From: Prevotellaceae bacterium
GTDB lineage: Bacteria > Bacteroidota > Bacteroidia > Bacteroidales > Bacteroidaceae
Direction: 5' to 3'
Assembly: GCA_030523505.1 (NCBI GenBank)
Contig: JAUNIK010000147.1
Span: 1 to 6,864, forward strand
DNA: 6,864 nt
The position numbers and the translations under genes were made by a program. Positions 1 through 6,106 of the stretch are shown in pieces. Below the pieces are notes generated by a model. The model searched no databases. It worked only from the letters and a program-made list of their open reading frames with translations, and was not told the DNA's origin. How positions within the stretch are numbered: position 1 is the stretch's first letter; each line of letters opens with the position of its first letter.

Positions 1-855
1 GGTACCAGGGTCAGTGCCTGGGTCAACAGTACTGTCATAGTTGTCGAAGGAGAAGGCCTTATCGACATTGCTTCCCCACACATACTGCTCAAGGCCTGGA
101 TAATCTACAAACGGATTACGGTTGTGCTGATGATTATAGACGGCATTGTTGCGGTTGATTTCCTTCTCGCTCACTGGGTCTTCCTTTGCCCAACGGAGGA
201 GCATATCCAATGCCCATGTCTTGAATGCAGGATATTTATTATTTGCGAGCATATCGCTGCTCCATGAGGCAACGCTGTTCTCATAGCAGGTGACCATATA
301 GAAATATATACGCGCGAAGTCGCCTTTATATTCATCGTTTGGCTCGAACACTGTGCCGGAATAGCCCGGAGTGGTAGATTTGCCGAGTTTCGAGAAGCCG
401 TTGGCTGACTTATACGACTCGCCGTTGGTCTCGCCGAAAGGATAGTTTGAGCGGCGTCCGTTGACATAGGCATCGGTAGGAAAGATATGCATGAGGTCGC
501 TCACCATCGGTGAGGCATCGCCGAACCAGCTCTTTGGCATAGAGTGCTCACGGTTGTAGCAGTCGCCCTCGGCGGAATAGTTACCTGCCTGATCGGTGCC
601 CGGACGGTAGTTGGTGATATTGGAATACATATCCCAGATCTTTCCATCGGCGCGCACATCGGTGGTCTTGTAGCAGTCCCAGAGGCCGTTGTACGAGATA
701 GTGGTATGACTGTTGATGATGTCATGCAGGGCGGTTTTCAGGGCTTTGCCTTTCTTGCCGTCGGCATCACGGTAGTAGTTGCCAGTACCATTTGGTCCCT
801 GTGCGTAGGCGAGCACAGCAACAAAGAGGAATACAAAAGATAGATATTTTCTCAT
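1..855 (-). CDS. Secreted endonuclease I family nuclease (partial, C-terminus beyond window)
   Basis: The reverse strand reads open from the ATG at 855 to the window edge: 285 codons with no stop, so the 3' end is missing. Residues 1-18 form a signal peptide (MRK, hydrophobic core, AYA before Q19), so the protein is exported. The endonuclease I (EndA/NucM) signature follows: NREHSMPKSWF at 101-111 with the expected catalytic His104, DLMHIFPTDAYVNGRRSN at 120-137 with His123 and Asn132, GDFAR at 178-182, and NRNNAVYNHQHNRNPFVDYP at 234-253. Family members are metal-dependent, non-specific nucleases, usually secreted to degrade or scavenge DNA. The nuclease domain ends near residue 262. The last visible residues (STVDPGTDPGT) look like the start of a Pro/Gly/Thr linker, so a further C-terminal domain is likely but unseen. 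The gene is divergent from the phosphodiesterase gene, with its own promoter-like element just upstream. Confidence 0.95.
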   Translation of the reverse strand, partial: MRKYLSFVFLFVAVLAYAQGPNGTGNYYRDADGKKGKALKTALHDIINSHTTISYNGLWDCYKTTDVRADGKIWDMYSNITNYRPGTDQAGNYSAEGDCYNREHSMPKSWFGDASPMVSDLMHIFPTDAYVNGRRSNYPFGETNGESYKSANGFSKLGKSTTPGYSGTVFEPNDEYKGDFARIYFYMVTCYENSVASWSSDMLANNKYPAFKTWALDMLLRWAKEDPVSEKEINRNNAVYNHQHNRNPFVDYPGLEQYVWGSNVDKAFSFDNYDSTVDPGTDPGT

Positions 856-878
856 AGGTTCTTTCTATTAAATTCGTA

Positions 879-886
879 CAAAGTTA
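879..886 (-). promoter_or_regulatory. Bacteroidetes -7 promoter element for the endonuclease gene
   Basis: On the minus strand this reads TAACTTTG, an exact match to the Bacteroidetes -7 consensus TAnnTTTG and identical to the element in front of trxA in this window. It lies 23 nt upstream of the ATG at 855. No TTTG stands at the expected -33 distance; TTTTTC about 24 nt upstream is the nearest T-rich run. The call rests on the -7 element alone. The leader before the ATG is A/T-rich without a Shine-Dalgarno sequence, as usual in this phylum. Confidence 0.5.
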
Positions 887-966
887 TATAAAAATCGGGA
901 AAGCGGTGCCGAAAAAGGGAATTATTATTGTTTTTTCGTAAGATATTGAGTAATTTTGTAAAAGAA

Positions 967-1149
967 GACCCTCTCCGCCCCTTAAAAGGGGCACCTCCCT
1001 GGTCCTAACGTCCCAGGCCCCCGTGGTGCTTTACGCTGATTCGTTCGGCTTTCGGGGCTCAGCCTCCGACTAAGCGAGCACTGCCCCCTGCACCTTCGCC
1101 CGAGACTATCAATCTCGTGCTTGGCACGACCATAATGGGGAGGATTTTA
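967..1149 (+). repeat. G/C-rich dispersed palindromic repeat, long form with structured insert
   Basis: This block fills most of the 355-bp divergent intergenic region and contains no plausible gene. Its start (CCCTCTCCGCCCC, then GCACCTCCC) matches the short repeat at 5601-5643. The first hairpin has a 7-bp stem at 977-983/986-992. CCTCCC at 994-999 would pair with GGGAGG at 1138-1143, but about 138 bp now lie between these arms instead of a 4-nt loop. The inserted part holds its own hairpins: CCTGG/CCAGG (998-1002/1013-1017), CGAGA/TCTCG (1101-1105/1113-1117) and CGTGC/GCACG (1116-1120/1124-1128). Such repeats are commonly scattered between genes in Bacteroidetes. The flanks at 887-966 and 1150-1210 are A/T-rich. 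I could not find a convincing promoter for the downstream phosphodiesterase gene. Confidence 0.6.
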
Positions 1150-1210
1150 TAATGCATAGGAAGAATTACAAAACGACAGAAATTTATAATAGATAGGTAA
1201 AGACAAAATT

Positions 1211-1717
1211 ATGAAATACTTATTGGTAAGTGACATACACGGTTCGGCGCCACAGCTGAGGAAGGTGCTGGACTATTTCGAACAGGAGAAGATGGATATG
1301 CTCGTCATCCTCGGTGATATACTGAACTACGGTCCTCGCAACGGTGTGCCGGAGGGTCTCGACGCGCAGGCGATAGTGGATATGCTCAACCCTCTGAGCG
1401 ATAGGATAATTGCCGTGAGGGGTAACTGCGACTCGGAGGTGGACCAGATGCTTCTCAACTTCCCGATGATGGCTGACTATGCGATGCTGGTGGATAACGG
1501 CACTCGCTATTTCCTTACCCACGGACATAAATACAACGAGGAGAACATGCCGATGGCATGCGATGTGTTCGTGTACGGACATACGCACCGCCAGAAGATA
1601 GAGAGGAAGGGGGATGTGACTGTGTGCAACACGGGTAGCATCACGTTCCCGAAGGACGGGAACCCGCCGACGTTTGTGACCGTAGAGAACGGCACATTAA
1701 CAATGCACGAACTATAG
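1211..1717 (+). CDS. yfcE: YfcE-type metallophosphodiesterase
   Basis: The 168-residue product is a compact calcineurin-like phosphoesterase with the full dinuclear metal site: SDIHG (Asp8, His10), LGDILNYGPRN (Asp36), GNCDSEVD (Asn72), THGH (His104) and YGHTHR (His124, His126). The GNCD and NTGS motifs and the small size place it in the YfcE/MJ0936 group. These are cytoplasmic Mn2+-dependent phosphodiesterases active on artificial phosphodiester substrates in vitro, with unclear physiological substrates. There is no signal peptide or membrane segment. The ATG at 1211 gives a start directly on the conserved first beta strand (MKYLLVSDIHG), preceded by an A/T-rich leader (AAAGACAAAATT) without a Shine-Dalgarno sequence. 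The gene appears to stand alone. Its stop codon lies only 2 bp before the repeat element at 1720, yet the C-terminus looks complete for the family. The exact biological role is unknown. Confidence 0.93.
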   Translation: MKYLLVSDIHGSAPQLRKVLDYFEQEKMDMLVILGDILNYGPRNGVPEGLDAQAIVDMLNPLSDRIIAVRGNCDSEVDQMLLNFPMMADYAMLVDNGTRYFLTHGHKYNEENMPMACDVFVYGHTHRQKIERKGDVTVCNTGSITFPKDGNPPTFVTVENGTLTMHEL

Positions 1718-1870
1718 CAGATTGACAAAAACCGAAATAAACCCCTTTTAGAGGATGGGTGCCTATCAGCACCTGATGCTATACTTCCACTTTGTTCTTA
1801 TAAGAATAAATTCTTAACGCCCAAACTGAAAGCATATCATCACTTTCTTTCAGAAAGCTTTCATCCTCTT

Positions 1871-2135
1871 CAAGGCGATAAACAGAAAATAAACCATGCT
1901 ACGCACTGAGAAGGGAAACCAATACTTCTTTCTCCGCTGCGCTATGAAAGCGGCAAAGCCGAGCGCAATACTTCAATAATTCTTTCTCCGCTGCGCTATG
2001 TAATCGAACCAACGGGCCGCTTGCGTAATGCAAAGGAGCAAGAAAGCGGCAAAGCCGAGCGCAATAATTCAATAATTCGGAGGGGCGACATAGTGGGGTA
2101 GCCGGATGGCGGTTTATTTTCTGTTTATCGCCTTG
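1871..2135. repeat. Perfect 25-bp internal inverted repeat of element A
   Basis: The 25 bases at 1871-1895 (beginning CAAGGCGATAAACAG) are the exact reverse complement of 2111-2135 (ending GTTTATCGCCTTG). They enclose a 215-bp centre. The same pair is kept in element B at about 6635-6658 and 6739-6762, there with small changes. The arm sequence GATAAACAGAAAATAAACC resembles the element's own termini (GACAAAAACCGAAATAAACC). The element therefore has four related motif copies, two facing right on the left half and two facing left on the right half. Confidence 0.85.
1921..2078. repeat. Two nested copies of a 38-bp unit with 8-bp direct duplications
   Basis: A 38-bp unit (TTTCTCCGCTGCGCTATG followed by AAAGCGGCAAAGCCGAGCGC) occupies 1929-1966 and is flanked by AATACTTC at 1921-1928 and 1967-1974. 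A second copy at 1983-2062 has the same two ends but 42 extra bases (2001-2042) between them, and is flanked by AATAATTC at 1975-1982 and 2063-2070. Another AATAATTC follows at 2071-2078. Element B lacks both units and has just three 8-mers in a row at 6692-6715. Removing each unit plus one duplicate from copy A restores the element B arrangement exactly. The unit contains short pairings (CCGCT/AGCGG, GGC-AAA-GCC) and no coding potential. Confidence 0.8.
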
Positions 2136-2357
2136 GGGTTATGTCGAGTGGTGTGAAGCACCACGCTGATGTGAGTGGTTCAAAATATCTTGATGCTTGC
2201 ATACAAGTATTTTGAAGTGCTCATAGCAGCAAGCCAACAGGCTCGACATAAGCACAAGGGGTTTTTATTGTTTTTGTCAATCAATATGGTACGATAACAA
2301 TAACATACAGTTTCATCAATCCAAAATAAAAACCGAAACATAACAAAATTATAACAC

Positions 2358-5300
2358 ATGAAAAGAACAAAGACCATATTACTGTTCGTGGCGCTGATGC
2401 TGTGGGGCACGGCGAACGGACAAACGAGAATTTCACTCAACAGTGATAACGTACAATGGAGTGTCCTGCCACAGGATGATATAACTCCAAAAACAGGCAA
2501 GACGGTGTCGTCTGCGGGGTTCACAATGAAAAACGCAGTGGAGGGTGTCGTGCCGGGTACTGTGTTCACTGCCTATGTGGAGGCAGGAAAAGAGCTGGAC
2601 CCGAACTACGGTATAAACATCATCAATGTGGACGAATCGTTCTACAACCGTCCGTTCTGGTATCGCAGTGAGGTAACTCTCGGACAACCAGTGAACAAAG
2701 GACAGCGTGTGTGGCTGTGCTTTGACAACATAAACCGCTACGCTGATGTGTGGTTCAACGGGAAGAAGGTTTCGGGAACTTCCACGAGTACTCGCGACAT
2801 CAACGGTCACATGATTCGCTCACGCTTCGATGTGACGGACATAGTAAAAAAGAACGGCAAGAATATCGTTGCTGTTCTGATATATGATGCCGACCAGAAG
2901 AAGGAGCGATTCTCGAAGGAGCCGTTCGCCATCGGTTGCAGTCCTTCATATCTTGCCGCCGCCGGTTGGGACTGGATGCCATACGTGCCTGGACGCCTTG
3001 CGGGAATAACGGGCAATGCCTATATGGAGATTACAGGCGAGGTGCAGTTGGTGGATCCATGGATTCGCACTCTGTTGCCTACCCTCGACCATGCCGACAT
3101 CGAGATCAGCACCGAGATAAAGAACACTGCGGCAAGCGACAGGATTGTGACTCTCGAAGGTACGATAACGCCGGGAGACATTGTCTTTTCAAAGAAGGTA
3201 ACGATTCCTGCGGGAGAGACGGGGAAGGTGGTGCTCAACGATGAGGAGTTCCGTCAACTCGCCATCGACAATCCGCGGTTGTGGTGGCCTAACGGATACG
3301 GCGAACCGTTCCTGTATTCGTGTGACCTGAAACTGCGCACCGACAATGGCATTTCTGATTCAAAGCATATCAACTTCGGTATCAAGCGCTACACGTACGC
3401 GTATATAGAGAATAAGGTGGAGAAACCGGTGCTGACATTCTATATCAACGGTCAGGAACTGTTTCCGAAGGGTGGCTCGTGGGGCATGTCGGAATGGTTG
3501 CTCCGCTGTCATGGTGCGGAATACGAGGAGAAGATTAAACTGCATGTGGAGCAGAACTTCAACATGATTCGTTGCTGGACGGGTTGTGTGACCGACGACG
3601 AATTCTATGACTACTGCGACAAATACGGTATCATGGTATGGAACGATTTCTGGATTCATGCCGGGGAGGGTGAGATCATTGAACCAGAGGCTTTCAAAGA
3701 GAATGCCCGCGACAAGGTTGTCCGTCTGCGCAACCATCCTTGCATAGCCCTCTGGTGTGGTGCTAACGAAACACACCCGGTGAAGGATATCGACGACTAT
3801 CTGCGTAAGATTGTTGCCGAAGAGGATCATAACGACCGCCACTATAAGTCGTGCTCCAACCAGGATGGTCTTTCCGGTTCCGGTCCGTGGGCAAACCGCC
3901 CTCCTCGCTATCATTTCGAGACTCCGACAAGCGGTCTTGTGCTGCTTCGTCCACCCTACCCTTACGGCGATGACTATGGATACGGCATGCGATCGGAACT
4001 CGGCATGGGAACGATGCCAAACTACGAGAGCGTCAGACTGTTCATTCCGAAAGAAGACGAATGGCCATTACCTACAAACGATGAGATGCGGCAAGACTCA
4101 AATGTATGGAATGTGCATTACTTCGGCATGAACGGTGGCAATGCTGACCCGGCCTATTACCGTTCATCGGTGAACGAGCGCTATGGTGTTTCACAGAACC
4201 TCGAGGAATACTGTGCGAAGGCGCAGTTCATAAACCTGGAAGATATGCGTGGCATGTACGAGGCGTGGAACGACAAGATGCACGAGGATGCTTCGGGCAT
4301 ATTGATATGGATGAGTCTTGCGGCATATCCATCATGCTTATGGCAGACTTTCGATTATTACTATGATCTTACCGGTAGTTATTTCGGTGCGAAGAAAGCC
4401 TGCGAGCCGGTTCATATCCAGTGGAACTCGCTTACAAACAGTGTAAAGGTGATCAATGAGAGTCCTCGCGATCTGAGGAATGTCCGTGCGAAAGCCACTA
4501 TCTTCGACATCAACGGCAAGGAGATAAAGGAACTGTCGAAGGAGAAGAATGTATATGTTCGTTCGGCAGACAAGGCAGAAGCATTCGTACTGGAGTTTCC
4601 TAACAGCAATATTGCGGAGGGCAAGCCGTGTGTGGCATCTTCGACGATGGGCGACAATGTGGCATCACGCATCACCGACGGTTCTATACAGAAGCGCTGG
4701 GAGAGTGAATACTCCGATCCGCAGTGGGTTTATGTGGATCTTCAGGAGGTGCACAACATAAACACTATCCAGTTGTTCTGGGAGGGTGCTCACTCGAAGG
4801 AATACGAGATACAGACATCGCTCGATGCAGAAAACTGGGAGACGATACACAGCGACAGCAACTGCGATGGTGGCGTTGACCTCATCACATTCAGTCCTTG
4901 CGATGCCCGTTATGTGCGTGTGTATGGCAAAAACCGCGCGACATGGTTCGGACATTCCATCCTCGAAGTGAAGATTTTCGATACCGTTCCTCAGACTGAC
5001 ATAAACATCTCGGCATTGCATTTCATCCGTCTGGAACTGACCGATGAGGACGGTAACCTGTTGAGCGACAACTTCTACTGGCGAAACGGAGAGCAGGAAC
5101 TCGACTACTCAGCACTTCAGGCGCTGCCAAAGGCTGATATCAGTGGTGAGATTGTGGAGAGCACTGTCGATGGGATGACGCTGAATGTGAAGAACAACTC
5201 TGCGACGGTAGCCTTCGGCAACAGGATACGCCTTGTGAATGCTGTCACTGGTGAGCGAATCCTCCCTGCTCCGATGAACGACAACTTCTTCACGCTCCTT

Positions 5301-5426
5301 CCTGGAGAATCGAAGATGATAACGATAAAGACTCCGCGCGAGCAAGTGACAGGAGGTGTGGAGGTGCTGCTGAAGCAGTTTACGTATCCGGAAAGGCCCC
5401 TCTGTGCAACCTATTATATTAAATAA
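2358..5426 (+). CDS. Exported glycoside hydrolase family 2 enzyme with inserted F5/8C (discoidin) domain
   Basis: The 1022-residue product starts with a signal peptide (MKRTKTILLFVALMLWGTANG, cleavage near 21/22, no lipobox Cys), so it is exported, probably to the periplasm. Approximate domains are: sugar-binding jelly roll 28-225; Ig-like 226-345; TIM barrel 350-680; Ig-like from 685, interrupted at about 752-876 by an F5/8 type C/CBM32-like domain (GKPCVASS, ITDG, WVYVDL, YEIQTSLDAENW, ARYVRVYG); C-terminal Ig-like 930-1022. In the barrel, RCWTG (405-409), WND (428-430), WCGANE with likely acid/base Glu471, and SELG with likely nucleophile Glu547 support a retaining GH2 enzyme. Overall resemblance is to the exo-beta-glucosaminidase/beta-mannosidase branch, but the substrate cannot be fixed from sequence. 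The ATG at 2358 is chosen because it begins the signal peptide and follows an A/T-rich leader. The gene stands alone, with no SusC/SusD genes in view. Confidence 0.93.
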   Translation: MKRTKTILLFVALMLWGTANGQTRISLNSDNVQWSVLPQDDITPKTGKTVSSAGFTMKNAVEGVVPGTVFTAYVEAGKELDPNYGINIINVDESFYNRPFWYRSEVTLGQPVNKGQRVWLCFDNINRYADVWFNGKKVSGTSTSTRDINGHMIRSRFDVTDIVKKNGKNIVAVLIYDADQKKERFSKEPFAIGCSPSYLAAAGWDWMPYVPGRLAGITGNAYMEITGEVQLVDPWIRTLLPTLDHADIEISTEIKNTAASDRIVTLEGTITPGDIVFSKKVTIPAGETGKVVLNDEEFRQLAIDNPRLWWPNGYGEPFLYSCDLKLRTDNGISDSKHINFGIKRYTYAYIENKVEKPVLTFYINGQELFPKGGSWGMSEWLLRCHGAEYEEKIKLHVEQNFNMIRCWTGCVTDDEFYDYCDKYGIMVWNDFWIHAGEGEIIEPEAFKENARDKVVRLRNHPCIALWCGANETHPVKDIDDYLRKIVAEEDHNDRHYKSCSNQDGLSGSGPWANRPPRYHFETPTSGLVLLRPPYPYGDDYGYGMRSELGMGTMPNYESVRLFIPKEDEWPLPTNDEMRQDSNVWNVHYFGMNGGNADPAYYRSSVNERYGVSQNLEEYCAKAQFINLEDMRGMYEAWNDKMHEDASGILIWMSLAAYPSCLWQTFDYYYDLTGSYFGAKKACEPVHIQWNSLTNSVKVINESPRDLRNVRAKATIFDINGKEIKELSKEKNVYVRSADKAEAFVLEFPNSNIAEGKPCVASSTMGDNVASRITDGSIQKRWESEYSDPQWVYVDLQEVHNINTIQLFWEGAHSKEYEIQTSLDAENWETIHSDSNCDGGVDLITFSPCDARYVRVYGKNRATWFGHSILEVKIFDTVPQTDINISALHFIRLELTDEDGNLLSDNFYWRNGEQELDYSALQALPKADISGEIVESTVDGMTLNVKNNSATVAFGNRIRLVNAVTGERILPAPMNDNFFTLLPGESKMITIKTPREQVTGGVEVLLKQFTYPERPLCATYYIK

Positions 5427-5430
5427 AAAT

Positions 5431-5545
5431 GTACAGCCAAAAGCTTCGCTTTTTCGTTATTCATCTTGTTCTTGGCATCTAATGAGTAAACTCTTATCTG
5501 CCAACCCCAATCTGCCTAACAGTAACTATCGTTACTTGGCTGTAC
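5431..5545 (+). other. Structured region downstream of the GH2 gene, possible terminator
   Basis: GTACAGCCAA at 5431-5440 and TTGGCTGTAC at 5536-5545 form a perfect 10-bp inverted repeat just after the GH2 stop codon. Between them are AAAAGC-TTC-GCTTTT followed by T (5439-5454, a weak intrinsic-terminator-like hairpin), GAG-TAAA-CTC, and AGTAAC-TATC-GTTACT (5521-5536). Some of these pairings compete at the shared ends. Downstream, TTCGCA-ATA-TGCGAA at 5574-5588 sits between A-runs and could terminate minus-strand transcription. A termination role is inferred from position. A 63-codon reading frame across this stretch (5404-5595) is not convincing as a gene. Confidence 0.4.
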
Positions 5546-5600
5546 TGGAAAATATGGCCCAATGGCAAAAAAATTCGCAATATGCGAAAAAATAAAATAA

Positions 5601-5643
5601 GACTCTCTCCGCCCTTCGGGCACCTCCCCCGTGAGGGGGAGGG
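5601..5643. repeat. G/C-rich dispersed palindromic repeat, short form
   Basis: GACTCTCTCCGCCC opens two adjacent hairpins: GCCC-TTC-GGGC (5611-5614/5618-5621) and CCTCCCCC-GTGA-GGGGGAGG (5623-5630/5635-5642). This is the same family as the block at 967-1149, but with a normal 4-nt loop in the second hairpin. Such sequences are a familiar intergenic repeat type in Bacteroidetes. Its strong hairpin could stop transcription, but it lacks a following T-run on either strand. Confidence 0.65.
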
Positions 5644-5705
5644 CAATGGAGATACTCTTTCTGACAGTGCGCCCCCGGATGGTTTTCTTGTTTTGCTGGC
5701 GCAAA

Positions 5706-5746
5706 AGAAATCTTAGGCTTCGCCAGAAATCTGATTGGCGCTTCGC
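5706..5746. repeat. Imperfect short tandem repeat
   Basis: Two similar units follow each other: AGAAATCTTAGGCTTCGCC (5706-5724) and AGAAATCTGATTGG plus CGCTTCGC (5725-5746). CTGGCG near 5696 can also pair with CGCCAG at 5721-5726. It lies within the gene-free stretch 5427-6106, where I see no protein-coding gene. The repeat is short and degenerate. Confidence 0.35.
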
Positions 5747-5793
5747 TTGGAAATAATTTAGGAAGTGATATACAATTATGCATAAATATTTTT

Positions 5794-5890
5794 ACCGCGA
5801 ATTTCGCGAATTACACGAAATATAATTAGACGAAACCATACAGAATAATATTAGAAAAATAAAATTAGTGTAATTCGCGTAATTCGTGGT
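5794..5890. repeat. 23-bp inverted repeat with 51-bp A/T-rich loop
   Basis: The 23-nt arm at 5794-5816 (ACCGCGAATTTCGCG onward) is complementary to 5868-5890 with two mismatches, one of which would be a G-U pair in RNA. The intervening 51 nt (5817-5867) are strongly A/T-rich and hold no gene. The arms themselves contain near-palindromic CGCGAATT-type runs. The stem is too long and clean to be chance. It could be a small dispersed palindromic element or a transcription barrier ahead of trxA. Confidence 0.7.
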
Positions 5891-5935
5891 TAAAAAAACA
5901 ACTCTGTGCCAAAAGGTATATCGTTTCCATAATTT

Positions 5936-6006
5936 ATTTCCCTCGATAGAGGTCTTAGATTTCCCCTCGTAAGAGGGCAAAGATTTCTCCTGCAAAGCAG
6001 GAACAA
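5936..6006 (+). repeat. Three tandem 23-24-nt hairpin repeats upstream of trxA
   Basis: Three units, each beginning ATTTC, run head to tail at 5936-5958, 5959-5982 and 5983-6006. Each carries a small hairpin at the same place: CCTC-GATA-GAGG (5941-5952), CCCTC-GTAA-GAGGG (5964-5977) and CCTGC-AAA-GCAGG (5989-6001). The stem sequence differs in unit 3 but pairing is preserved. The array ends about 42 nt before the trxA -33 element, so it lies outside the predicted transcript. Confidence 0.65.
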
Positions 6007-6047
6007 CAAAAAATAATCCTTACTGAAAATCAAAAAGATAATGAATA

Positions 6048-6079
6048 TTTGGTAGTTTGGTATAATAATAGTAACTTTG
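6048..6079 (+). promoter_or_regulatory. Bacteroidetes-type promoter of trxA
   Basis: TTTG at 6048-6051 and TAACTTTG at 6072-6079 are separated by exactly 20 bp. Together they match the Bacteroidetes primary sigma factor consensus (TTTG at -33, TAnnTTTG at -7). Transcription would start a few bases after 6079, giving a leader of roughly 20 nt before the ATG at 6107. The leader (AAATCAAACAATACAACT) is A/T-rich and has no Shine-Dalgarno sequence. It is the best promoter in the window and fits a highly expressed housekeeping gene. Confidence 0.85.
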
Positions 6080-6106
6080 TAGCAAATTAAATCAAACAAT
6101 ACAACT

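Larger units (their letters stand above)
1720..2282 (+). mobile_element. TIR-bounded non-coding element, copy A (complete, MITE-like)
   Basis: The 563-bp block starts GATTGACAAAAACC and ends with the matching inverse GTTTTTGTCAATC. The terminal inverted repeats are about 27 bp and continue into an AAACCCCTT-like run. It occupies nearly all of the 640-bp gap between the phosphodiesterase and GH2 genes. A second copy lies inverted at 6488-6864. No credible protein is encoded. The interior is a series of hairpins: GGTGC/GCACC (1758-1762/1769-1773), TAAGAAT/ATTCTTA (1801-1807/1810-1816), an AGAGGATG/CATCCTCT long-range pair, GTGGTG/CACCAC (2148-2153/2159-2164), a long A/T hairpin at 2181-2214, and TTATGTCGAG/CTCGACATAA (2139-2148/2242-2251). 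No clear target-site duplication is visible at the ends. Mobility is inferred from the TIRs and the second copy. Calling it a MITE is a working label, since no transposase is present. It may also act as the terminator of the upstream gene. Confidence 0.7.

Noticed and set aside
1718..1719. Phosphodiesterase truncated by insertion of element A 2 bp after its stop
   Set aside because: All metal-binding motifs and the final beta strands are present and the length suits the family, so the gene looks intact.
2273..2310. Possible promoter for the GH2 gene using TTTTTG in the element A terminus
   Set aside because: No TAnnTTTG-like sequence occurs at the right distance; the best candidates have several mismatches.
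2180..2569. Minus-strand reading frame of 129 codons
   Set aside because: It spans the right end of element A and the antisense of the GH2 signal peptide. The shared peptide-like stretch with element B reflects the repeat, not a gene.
3360..3914. Minus-strand reading frame of 184 codons inside the GH2 gene
   Set aside because: Antisense shadow of the catalytic barrel, with no start context or recognisable domain.
5404..5595. Plus-strand 63-codon reading frame after the GH2 gene
   Set aside because: It overlaps the GH2 end, crosses several hairpins, and has no recognisable similarity or leader.
5936..6006. CRISPR-like array
   Set aside because: The three units abut without spacers, vary in sequence, and there are no cas genes.
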